NCBI GenBank assembly: GCA_023453665.1
Contig: JAEXTA010000151.1
Span: forward strand, 1-7,047
Source: Bacteroidota bacterium
GTDB taxonomy: Bacteria > Bacteroidota > Ignavibacteria > Ignavibacteriales > Ignavibacteriaceae
Length of the DNA: 7,047 nt
Direction: 5' to 3'
Part shown: piece by piece, positions 1 to 6,513 of the stretch
Layout: every line of letters starts with the position of its first letter
Position numbering within the stretch: the stretch's first letter is position 1
The notes under the pieces: generated by a model
The model's input: only the letters and a program-made list of their open reading frames with translations
Told to the model about the DNA's origin: nothing
The model's database searches: none
Position numbers and translations under genes: made by a program

Positions 1-1439
1 GTCCAGGTGTTGGTAGCTGCATTATATTTATAACATTCTGTACCAAGAGCTGAAGCAGTATTTCCACCAAATGAATACAGAAAACCTGTTGCTTCGGTAG
101 TTGAAGTATAACCAACTCCGGTTCCAAGATAAGCAGTGGTCGGATAATCAGCTCCATTAGTGAATGAACCTGTATAAACTCCGACAGATTTGGGCATACA
201 GTCGTTGGATACATCCTGATCAGTACCTAATTGCGTACAGACATTAACAGAATACTGACCAAGTGCGGCATTCCAGTTATCAAATGTAACCAGCTGTGTA
301 GCATCGGCTGCCAGGTTGGAAACAGTTTTTGTTGATGAGTACCCGCCTGAGATAGTCATCTGAACATTAAATGAATTTGTTGATGTTCCGAAATTTTTAA
401 CTGTTGCAGTTGGTACAACTGTTCCGGGATTCTGATTAGCACCAACATCAACAGATAGTAAACCAACATCATTTGCAAATACCTGGTAAACTTTAATGTT
501 ATCAATAAAAAGATTATTACCATAAGCACTGGTTGCTGTGAACTTTATCATATTCGTCCCGGCGGGCAAACTAAGATTTTGCGATGCCCATTGAGCAGCA
601 GTTGGAACGAATGATGAAGATGTAGCGCCGGCAGTATTAAGTATACCTGAAGTACCGCCTGGCATTGAAAGTAATAAGGAATATGTTGATCCGTTATTTG
701 TTGAATAATATATATCAAGTTGATCTACCTCATTCACATAAGTTGCATAAGCATAATCAAATTTCAACAAAGGTGCTGAAAAAGCGCTTATGTCAAACTG
801 GAGTGTTATGAGATCGAAAGTTGTAGCAGCGGGAATGTCATAGAAGTTAGCTATTGCAGAAGCCAATCCGTTACCATAACCGCTGGCTGCTGTGGTTCTG
901 AACCATGTAGTTGCTCCTGTTACAGACCAGCAGGTTGGAGGAAATGTTGTTCCTTCAAAACCTTCTGTGAATGGTGCAATTGTTACTTCACATGGTGTGC
1001 TGGCAACAGCTGTCAATCCCGGAGAATAATTTCCGAAACCATCATAAGAAAAAGCTCTGTAATAATAGGTTGTCGAGGCTGTTAGTCCGGTATGGTTTCT
1101 CGGTGAAACTAAACCGTTATACAAAAGAGTTCCTCCTGCAAAAGGTTGACCAACCGCAGGTGGTACTCCAGCAGGTAAATCAAATACGCCTGTATTGTTC
1201 CATACAATAACTACATTATGATTACTTGCGTTTGGTGCAAATGTCAAATTTATCTGAGTTGTGCTGAATGGAGTAGCTGTAAATGATGCCGGGTTTGATA
1301 CACCGGCAAATGTTGTCACCTGTGCTTCAATTCCGTAACGGGCATCTATATCATCAACATCCGGTGTTCCGCCGGTTATACCAAAAGTATAAAAAGTATT
1401 TCCTCTTTGCGGTGCTTCATTAAATAACCCAAGAGGATA
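1..1439 (-). pseudogene. C-terminal continuation of the same surface protein: fibronectin III, choice-of-anchor J, CARDB-like and kelch modules (partial)
   Basis: I translated this stretch by hand: 479 codons with no stop, in exactly the frame of the 1440-2822 gene, running off the window at base 1. It has no start codon near the junction (the first in-frame ATG is far inside), so it is a continuation rather than a separate gene. With the TAA counted as codon 461, residues 462-500 finish the interrupted beta domain (YPLGLFNEAPQRGNTFYTFG). Residues about 508-608 are a fibronectin type III-like domain with the end motif TGLTASTTYYYRAFSYDGFG. Residues about 618-780 fit a choice-of-anchor J/MAM-like domain, opening EGFEGTTFPPTCW and closing FIDNIKVYQV. 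Residues about 783-880 look CARDB-like (NDVGLLSVDVG ... ATVKNFG). Residues 905-940 are the first blade of a kelch repeat: FLYSFGGN then ECYKYNAATNTW. The intact codons after the stop argue for a recent nonsense change or a sequence error. A C-terminal secretion signal would lie outside the window. Confidence 0.8.
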
Positions 1440-1442
1440 TTA
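1440..1442 (-). other. In-frame TAA interrupting a long open frame
   Basis: Reading on the minus strand, codons GCA CAA TAA TAT CCT CTT GGG give Ala-Gln-stop-Tyr-Pro-Leu-Gly. The frame is unchanged on both sides, with no indel, and the protein sense runs straight through the middle of one domain. Single-base precursors of TAA include TAT or TAC (Tyr), CAA (Gln), GAA, AAA, TTA and TCA. Tyr or Gln would fit the local sequence best, since the next residues are Tyr-Pro-Leu-Gly. TAA is used as a normal stop by the gene at 3708-4745, so recoding is unlikely. Confidence 0.85.
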
Positions 1443-2822
1443 TTGTGCAGTACCCGCTGTTTGTGCTAATCCTACATAAAATACTTCATTATTAAAATAA
1501 GCCGGAGTTGTAAAAACAAAATTTTTATTTGTACCTAGATCACCGGCCTGTATTACATAGTTTGCAGATTGAGCAACAATAGTCCCGGCGCTGTTAAGTG
1601 CTACTGCATATACAGTATTGCCCGGATTTGCAGCAAAATTGTAAATAAAAACATTAGCTCCTGTTATTAACCCCTGTCCGTTCATCGTATATTTTGCTGA
1701 GAATATACCGGTATTGGGATATGTAAACCCATAACCTCCGGGACTGGTCAGGTTATAACAATATGAATATAAATTATTGTTAACCTCTGCCTGAATGGTT
1801 TTGGTGTTATTTATTGTCCAGTTCTCGCCGGCAATGACTGATGTAACCACTTCTATATTTACATTTTCCAAAAATGTGGGTGAATACCCCGTAAAATTAA
1901 CTACAGTACTTGTGTTAGCAGCTAAATTTGTAACTGCCTGTGTTGAGGTATAACGCTGTGCAGAAGTTTCAGCATCTCTTACAGTCACTGTTAAATTGAA
2001 TGTTGTAACTGCTGCAGAAACGTTTGAAACTCTTACATCAATTGGGGTCGGAGTACCGAATGGGGTTGGTACTCTTTCTAAAGTATATATGTTATCAACG
2101 CTAACAATATCATTGAAGTCGTTAGTACCAAAACGGGTTGCGGGTCTCCAGTTTGACGCAACAAGAGTAGTTGGCAGTGCTGTCGTACTGCGCTGTCCAT
2201 AAAGTCCGCTGGTTAAAGTAGTATTACAATAATGAACTACTGCTGTAGAACCAACCGGAGATGCTGAACTAAATTCCCATGCTACATAAACGCCTCCACC
2301 GGTGTAATTAAAAGTTGATCCGCCGGTGAACGGAATATCATAATATCCAGCAGTTATTGGAACACTGAAACTGGCATTAGTACTTACCTGCGTAAATCCT
2401 GTTGTCGTCCACGAAGTTCCAAGTGAATATGTAACATCTGTTGTATTTCTAAGATAGATATTTAAAGTACCGGTAAGGTTTCCCACACCTGCTGTTGCAA
2501 TTAAAAAACCTATAGAATTTATAGCGGCACCATTAGGAAAACCACTTGCTGTCATTTCAGCGGCAGTAATCAAGTACTCAGTTCTCTGGTATCCCCAAAA
2601 ATTACTTGGAGCCCTGCTATTACCGGAAGTTGACTGGTTTGTTGGTAATGCCCATACGGTTAATGCATCTGTTTCATCTATTGCAAAAAAATCAGATGAA
2701 GTTACTGATTCATATGTTCTGAATCCGGAATTGCCTTCAGTTTCTACTATCTGTGCATTTATTGCACCCGATAATAATGTTATAAAAAGCAAAAGTGAAA
2801 AGAACTTTAACAAATTGTTCAT
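1440..2822 (-). CDS. N-terminal part of a secreted multidomain beta-sandwich surface protein, ended by an in-frame TAA
   Basis: This 460-residue product is the first half of a large exported protein. Residues 1-23 form a clear signal peptide: Asn/Lys start, a Leu/Phe/Ile-rich core, then SGAINA before Gln24. Residues about 40-235 are rich in Thr, Ser, Gly, Asn and aromatic residues and look like all-beta domains; a segment ending in NWRPATRFG resembles lectin-like or jelly-roll folds of Bacteroidota surface proteins. Residues about 240-348 (starting VSVDNIYTLERV, with VRVSN and the Asn-Leu-Ala-Ala-Asn turn) resemble a CARDB-like adhesion module. Residues 350-460 begin another beta domain that is cut in mid-fold at FYVGLAQTAGTAQ. 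The start is ATG with GAGAGG eight bases upstream. The same frame continues after the stop for the rest of the window, so this is probably not a complete protein. The family assignment is by composition and motif feel; the adhesin or type IX cargo role is inferred. Confidence 0.75.
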   Translation of the reverse strand: MNNLLKFFSLLLFITLLSGAINAQIVETEGNSGFRTYESVTSSDFFAIDETDALTVWALPTNQSTSGNSRAPSNFWGYQRTEYLITAAEMTASGFPNGAAINSIGFLIATAGVGNLTGTLNIYLRNTTDVTYSLGTSWTTTGFTQVSTNASFSVPITAGYYDIPFTGGSTFNYTGGGVYVAWEFSSASPVGSTAVVHYCNTTLTSGLYGQRSTTALPTTLVASNWRPATRFGTNDFNDIVSVDNIYTLERVPTPFGTPTPIDVRVSNVSAAVTTFNLTVTVRDAETSAQRYTSTQAVTNLAANTSTVVNFTGYSPTFLENVNIEVVTSVIAGENWTINNTKTIQAEVNNNLYSYCYNLTSPGGYGFTYPNTGIFSAKYTMNGQGLITGANVFIYNFAANPGNTVYAVALNSAGTIVAQSANYVIQAGDLGTNKNFVFTTPAYFNNEVFYVGLAQTAGTAQ

Positions 2823-2830
2823 GTGTATAA

Positions 2831-2836
2831 CCTCTC
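2831..2836 (-). promoter_or_regulatory. Ribosome binding site of the surface-protein gene
   Basis: The minus strand reads GAGAGG, then eight bases, then the ATG at 2822-2820. This purine-rich core matches the anti-Shine-Dalgarno sequence and fixes the start directly ahead of the signal peptide. Confidence 0.65.
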
Positions 2837-3072
2837 AAGTATTAATAATAAAATAAAGGTTTTAAATGACGTGAATTATTAGCGCTTTACAGTACTATAT
2901 TGAATCATCTACTGCAAAGCAGTCAGTTGAGAAAGACTGGTTGCGTGCCAACACACATAGTGAGCCTCCGTAAATGGTAATAAGTTTGGTGGATTAATGG
3001 ATTTGTTTATTAGAGAGATACCTTGAATACAGTATAATGACGAAAATACATTCGGAAATGCAACACGATAAT

Positions 3073-3217
3073 AGATGAACACAAACTCTCCTGATGTATA
3101 AGGTGAATTAATTACACGAACTTTTTAGTGTGAATTAAATTTCCTCATCAGATCGAATGGTTGGCATGAATATCAAAAGATGACTATCAAAACTTTACGT
3201 ATTACAAGATGAACACA
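3073..3217. repeat. Pair of 11-bp direct repeats AGATGAACACA, 134 bp apart
   Basis: AGATGAACACA occurs at 3073-3083 and again at 3207-3217. The bases just before each copy are loosely similar too (ACGATAAT and ACGTATTAC), which hints at a diverged duplication rather than coincidence. No gene is associated with either copy. Confidence 0.4.
3108..3138. repeat. Imperfect inverted repeat (10-bp stem, one bulged base)
   Basis: TTAATTACAC at 3108-3117 pairs with GTGT-G-AATTAA at 3128-3138, leaving one bulged G (3132) and the loop GAACTTTTTA. The same place also carries a partial direct repeat, GTGAATTAA before and after the loop. The stem is AT-rich, so it may be a weak structure, a protein-binding site or a relic. 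It is not followed by a T-run on either strand good enough to call a terminator. Confidence 0.45.
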
Positions 3218-3307
3218 GGACAAAACTTAAAAGTCAAGTACGAATTGCGTGCCCCATATTATTAACTGCGGTGGGCAATTATAATTTTTCTTAAATGTAA
3301 AGTCAAA

Positions 3308-3657
3308 TTAATCAATCAAAGAAATATTATTTTTATCAATATTTTTTTGTTTCAAATGATTAGTCACTTGGTAAGCATTTCTGAATATTTCTAAACTATT
3401 CTTATACCCTCCAGTTTTAAGAGTAGTCTGAAAATAGATTTCCATATTATCAATTCACGATTAGGTAATTTTGATGGTTTATTTACAAATAGAGAATTCA
3501 CATGATGTTTAATAAAGAATTGCCACCGTAATTTTGCAGCGACTACATGAATTAATTAAGATGACAGAATAAAAGAAGCTGTTAAATGAAGAAATAGCTC
3601 ATCTTCTGGTAAAGTAATAATCCTGCAGATATCACTTTACTTATCCAAATAACTCAT
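3308..3657 (-). pseudogene. Decayed remnant of a small unidentified gene
   Basis: On the minus strand, protein-like sequence runs through this stretch but is broken three times. It starts at ATG 3657-3655 (MSYLDK), hits TAA at 3639-3637, and continues in the same frame with LPEDELFLHLTASFIL to a second TAA at 3558-3556. It continues again with AAKLRWQFFIKHHVNSLF and KPSKLPNRELI. Near 3451-3445 the sense shifts frame into NMEIYFQTTLKTGGYKNSLE and ends at TAA 3310-3308 (about 45 codons from an ATG at 3445-3443). Each piece has the mixed charged, aromatic and hydrophobic composition of a real soluble protein, and the pieces follow one another in order. I do not recognise the family. It lies 50 bp after the stop of the upstream gene, so it may once have been the next gene of the same operon. 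Chance open frames in AT-rich DNA remain possible. Confidence 0.4.
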
Positions 3658-3675
3658 AGCTGATTAACCTATGAG
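3653..3675 (-). terminator. Possible weak hairpin terminator after the double-domain cysteine protein gene
   Basis: CTCATAG at 3653-3659 and CTATGAG at 3669-3675 form a perfect 7-bp stem with a 9-base loop, about 32 bases after the stop at 3708. In the direction of transcription it is followed only by TTATT, so any termination would be weak. A second perfect 7-bp inverted repeat, GTAAAGT (3609-3615) with ACTTTAC (3634-3640), follows. Both lie inside the putative decayed gene, so they could also be chance. Confidence 0.3.
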
Positions 3676-3707
3676 ATTTTAATCTGAATATTTCCTGTAT
3701 ATAAAGA

Positions 3708-4745
3708 TTAAATCAGTTTGCTTATTATAAAACCAAATTCTTCACTGGCTACAAAGGCCTGAAGTTCCTGTGTGTTTTTGTGATTGACAGTATCTCTAAA
3801 TATTTGAACGCTCAGTGCGGAAATTGTTACTACACGCTTCAACCATATCTCTCGCCAGAACTGGTATTCTTTTCTCGGGCAACCGCCTAATGCGTAATAG
3901 CAGTTACAAGTTATGTCGTCAAGTATCACTGTATTTTTTACTTCAGCCATTTTTCCCGATCGTTCCAGTATCATACGATCAAGTCTGCTTCTGACCTTAT
4001 AACGTTTACCGCAATACTCTTTCATATCGGGTTCAAAAGCTAATCCCCTGTTCTTGCCTCTTTTGTCCAAAGTTTGAATAATTTCTTCAAGTGATTTTAC
4101 TTCAACAAATTCACCTGGTTGAAGATTTAATGATTCCCCCGGGGTTTTTGTAAGAGTACCCATTGGATGTTGATCTTTAAATCTTTTAATGATCTTTCTC
4201 ATTACAGGTACAAGTACTAACCTGATGATATTATAAAGTGAATGTGTACCATGCTTTAAATCAGAATACATCTTTGTTAATCTTTTGTTCCGGCTAAGAC
4301 CGACTGTAGCTTTTTCCAATTGAGTGGATTGACAAAAATAATTGGACTGTGCATCAGCAGTGTGTAACTTTGCACGCAGCAAATCTTTATCATGAACAGT
4401 TGGTTCTTTTTCAACGTAACCATTACTAACTCTGGATAACCAGGCTTCCTTCCAGAATATCATACATGCTCTTTGACAATGATGATGACTTACACCGCTG
4501 CATCTTAAATTTTCCAGGTAAACAACATCATTGTTTTTAAACTCTGCTACAACTGCAGAATCTGATTCAACACATGTTTTTTCAATTCTATATTTAACTT
4601 TGAAAATCTTTCCGCAATAATTAATCATTTCAGGCATAAAAGGCAGGCTGTCAAGGCAACCTTTGTCATCAAGGGTTTTCAAAATTTCGGCTGGCATTTT
4701 AACATATACTAAATCTCCAGCAACTAGTTTTTGATTTTCCGGCAC
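3708..4745 (-). CDS. Protein of unknown function with two copies of a conserved cysteine-containing domain
   Basis: This is a 345-residue soluble protein with no signal peptide. It contains two copies of one domain, about residues 8-106 and 209-305, aligned by GDLVYVK/GEFVEVK, EI..TLD, a Leu-x-Phe-x-Pro-(E/D)-Met stretch, YCGK (Cys44 and Cys245), K(V) and the closing FW(K/R)E.WL.RV. Copy 1 has further cysteines at 30, 58, 82, 90 and 94, with three histidines at 87-89. Copy 2 has 280, 282 and 289 but Glu at the place of Cys94. The spacing suggests metal or iron-sulphur binding, but that is inference. A linker carries YFCQSTQLEKAT (about 136-147) and an amphipathic stretch at about 170-190. A 40-residue tail follows the second WLKRV. 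From memory, this two-copy layout occurs in uncharacterised bacterial proteins near polysaccharide genes; I cannot name the family. The start is GTG: a TAA directly precedes it in frame, and GGAG lies 7 bases upstream. Confidence 0.85.
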   Translation of the reverse strand: MPENQKLVAGDLVYVKMPAEILKTLDDKGCLDSLPFMPEMINYCGKIFKVKYRIEKTCVESDSAVVAEFKNNDVVYLENLRCSGVSHHHCQRACMIFWKEAWLSRVSNGYVEKEPTVHDKDLLRAKLHTADAQSNYFCQSTQLEKATVGLSRNKRLTKMYSDLKHGTHSLYNIIRLVLVPVMRKIIKRFKDQHPMGTLTKTPGESLNLQPGEFVEVKSLEEIIQTLDKRGKNRGLAFEPDMKEYCGKRYKVRSRLDRMILERSGKMAEVKNTVILDDITCNCYYALGGCPRKEYQFWREIWLKRVVTISALSVQIFRDTVNHKNTQELQAFVASEEFGFIISKLI

Positions 4746-4752
4746 TTATAAA

Positions 4753-4756
4753 CTCC
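4753..4756 (-). promoter_or_regulatory. Ribosome binding site that supports the GTG start
   Basis: The minus strand reads ACGGAGTTTATAA-GTG. GGAG sits 7 bases before the GTG at 4745-4743, and the in-frame triplet just before the GTG is TAA. No longer N-terminus is therefore possible, and the rare start codon is well supported. Confidence 0.7.
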
Positions 4757-4815
4757 GTAATATTTTAAGGTAATTTGTTTGCATATTAAAATCTAGATGT
4801 GAATTGAATCACGTA

Positions 4816-4821
4816 ATTATA
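4816..4821 (-). promoter_or_regulatory. Possible -10-like box upstream of the cysteine-domain gene
   Basis: TATAAT occurs on the minus strand about 70 bases before the GTG start, inside the 242-bp gap. There is no good -35 partner, and primary promoters of Bacteroidota usually use a different -7 motif. In AT-rich DNA this match may be chance. Confidence 0.2.
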
Positions 4822-4987
4822 ATTCTGTTGTATTGCTTAATGAGCTCTGTTCGTCCAGGTGGATTCGGTTAAATATCTGCCGTCAATAAATAATACCGAA
4901 CTAAATTTAAAACTTATTAAAAGATATTCAATATTATATTTGTGTTACCTGATGTCCCAAAACAATCACTTTTCAGTGTAATCTTGA

Positions 4988-6511
4988 TCACCATCTGCTG
5001 TGAAATTTATATATCCTTCCTTCATCATCGCCATAAACAAGTTCAGCGTTGGCATTCAACCATGAATATAATTCAGTATCACTTTCATTTGTGAATGGTT
5101 CGATATAATATTTTGCCCCTAAATTTTTATACTCCTCAATTTTTTCAGCACCTCTCATATCACTCGGAATTGACCAGCCCCTCACCTGTGCTATATAAAA
5201 TATTCTGGGGTCTTCAAAATTTTTTGTTCCTTTGCCTCCGCTTTCACCCAATTTTGCCTCTGCAATACTTCTTATTACTACACGGCTGTTTGGTTCAATT
5301 ATTTTTTTTAATTCTAACCCGATTTTTGTTACATGCGGATCAAAATGTTTTACTGGCTGCGGATGTGTTTTTAAATACATATGAAATCCAAATGAACTAA
5401 CAACAAGAACAAGTACAAAAGAATTTAAAATCTTTTTACTCATTATTGACTTGAGATCTTTCTGCAATTGATCAAACGCTGCCGCAACAAGATATACACC
5501 CGCAACAGCCATAAATATATAATAGTGCGGGCCCTGGCTTTCGCTTATTGTATATGTAAACCCGGCAATAATGGAAACAAGTGTTGCGAACAGTAATGAT
5601 AATTCAAAAGTCGTTAACTTCTTTTTAATTAAAAGATAGATGAATGCTAAAGTGCCTGATATTCCCAATCCCCAGAGTATAATCATATATAATATTTTTA
5701 TATAGTTAACAGGCATCATCAACCCCTCGAGAGTCGGAAATTTACTTTCACCGCCTAATATTCCAAATGTGTTTCCGTATTCAAGGTAGATGTTATAAGA
5801 GAATAACATATATACAGCAACGGCAAGTAATACTATAACCCAGCCGAGCCATATCTTAATTGAACGCAGCATCTCCCGGTGAGAAATAATAATTACAAGA
5901 AATTGTATGATTCCAACATTAAGTGCAATTGGTTTAATCAAACCGGCAAGTATTGAAAATATAATCCATGAAAAAAAATAAACTGTTTTTTTGTTTTCGA
6001 TATATTTTAGAAATGTGAATAACGCCGTTACATAAAACAAGACGGACATACTGTCCGGTTGTATTGAGGTACCAAGATGTACTGCCCCAATTCCGACAAG
6101 GAAAAAAACAGCGCCAATATATGCTGCCAAATAATTTTTAAGCCTTAACTGAATTAGTTTAAATATGATTACGGAGGTTAAAAGAATTGAAATCAAGCTA
6201 AGCAATTGTCCGGGAAGTAATGAAACACCGGTAAATTTCATTAACTGAGCAGCTGCATAGGTATATATCTGAAATTCTGCTTCAACGTAACCAGGTCCAT
6301 CACCTCTCCAGTTAATCTGAGGATAAAAAATATTTGAACCCGGTTCCATAAAATTTATTGCGATAGTTTGCGTATCTGCCTGTCTCCAGCACATCCATTC
6401 ATTGTGAATATTTTCCGGCAGTGCAAAAACAATTTGGAATAAAAACCACAAAAGTGCCGTAGCATAAAATGACATAACCCACTTACTGTTGTTCAAATAT
6501 TTTTCTTTCAT
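4988..6511 (-). CDS. GT-C type multi-pass membrane glycosyltransferase (ArnT/PMT-like superfamily)
   Basis: A 507-residue integral membrane protein that probably transfers a sugar from a polyprenyl-phosphate donor to a lipid, glycan or protein acceptor on the outer face of the inner membrane. The first membrane segment is about residues 11-31. It is followed by the large outside loop with WRQADTQTIAINF (Trp42, Arg43, Asp46) and WRGDGPGYVEAEFQIY (Asp71, Glu77, Glu79). Acidic residues in this first loop are the catalytic and metal-binding hallmark of GT-C enzymes. About 8-10 more hydrophobic segments follow between 97 and 380, with QPDSM at 151-155. A C-terminal soluble part of about 125 residues (382-507) contains a small alpha/beta-like stretch (SRVVIR, GAKYYIEPF). 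The length fits the superfamily. It starts 2 nt after the stop of the upstream glycosyltransferase, so it is probably translationally coupled; there is only a weak purine stretch (TAGG) before the ATG. Exact substrate and donor cannot be read from sequence. Confidence 0.85.
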   Translation of the reverse strand: MKEKYLNNSKWVMSFYATALLWFLFQIVFALPENIHNEWMCWRQADTQTIAINFMEPGSNIFYPQINWRGDGPGYVEAEFQIYTYAAAQLMKFTGVSLLPGQLLSLISILLTSVIIFKLIQLRLKNYLAAYIGAVFFLVGIGAVHLGTSIQPDSMSVLFYVTALFTFLKYIENKKTVYFFSWIIFSILAGLIKPIALNVGIIQFLVIIISHREMLRSIKIWLGWVIVLLAVAVYMLFSYNIYLEYGNTFGILGGESKFPTLEGLMMPVNYIKILYMIILWGLGISGTLAFIYLLIKKKLTTFELSLLFATLVSIIAGFTYTISESQGPHYYIFMAVAGVYLVAAAFDQLQKDLKSIMSKKILNSFVLVLVVSSFGFHMYLKTHPQPVKHFDPHVTKIGLELKKIIEPNSRVVIRSIAEAKLGESGGKGTKNFEDPRIFYIAQVRGWSIPSDMRGAEKIEEYKNLGAKYYIEPFTNESDTELYSWLNANAELVYGDDEGRIYKFHSRW

Positions 6512-6513
6512 AC

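Larger units (their letters stand above)
2823..3307. other. Gap without a convincing gene; short repeats and possible ORF relics
   Basis: About 485 bp separates the surface-protein start from the decayed gene. No frame gives a gene with a start, ribosome site and recognisable protein. The longest open run I found is on the minus strand, 3124-2909, about 71 codons with no ATG (contains NPPNLLPFTEAHYVCWHAT, ending QLTALQ). It could be a relic or chance in AT-rich DNA. The stretch also holds an 11-bp direct repeat, a 9-bp direct repeat TTGCGTGCC (2941-2949 and 3245-3253), an imperfect hairpin at 3108-3138 and a small perfect hairpin ACTGC-AAA-GCAGT at 2911-2923. The promoter of the surface-protein gene must lie here or further upstream, but I see no confident -33/-7 or -35/-10 pair. 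Confidence 0.5.
4746..4987. other. Gap of 242 bp between the GT-C gene and the cysteine-domain gene
   Basis: No gene is supported. Just after the GT-C stop there is a short stem with a GAAA loop (CACT-GAAA-AGTG on the minus strand, about 4969-4980) followed by ATTGTTTT; it is too short to call a terminator. A 35-codon stop-to-stop run on the minus strand (4944-4837, containing FIDGRYLTESTWTNRAH) reads like protein but has no start and may be a relic or chance. The gap makes a separate promoter for the downstream gene plausible. Confidence 0.4.

Noticed and set aside
971..1210. Open frame on the plus strand opposite the surface-protein continuation
   Set aside because: It lies antisense to a 479-codon open frame with clear domain motifs. 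It has a Gln/Leu-rich composition typical of reading a Thr/Asn-rich gene backwards and no ribosome site.
1440..1442. Reassigned genetic code or TAA recoding to explain the open frame past the stop
   Set aside because: The gene at 3708-4745 ends at TAA and the other two at TGA and TAG, so all three act as normal stops. One isolated TAA is better explained by mutation or error.
1996..2202. Plus-strand open frame inside the signal-peptide-bearing gene
   Set aside because: Antisense shadow of a well-supported gene; no recognisable protein and no ribosome binding site.
2881..2920. Sigma-70 style promoter TTGCAG-17-TACTGT before the surface-protein gene
   Set aside because: Only three of six bases match in each box, and the likely host group uses a different promoter consensus.
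3241..3282. Integron attC-like site around AATTGCGTGCCCC ... GGTGGGCAATT
   Set aside because: The arms pair only with bulges, and the core GTTRRRY/RYYYAAC motifs are not in the right places. No integrase or cassette gene is present.
4837..4944. Short minus-strand run reading SSVLFIDGRYLTESTWTNRAH
   Set aside because: Only 35 codons, with no start codon and no ribosome site. The protein-like look may be chance, so it is mentioned only as part of the gap.
5095..5400. Plus-strand 101-codon open frame
   Set aside because: Antisense to the GT-C glycosyltransferase; its Phe/Leu/His richness is the mirror of the membrane protein's codons.
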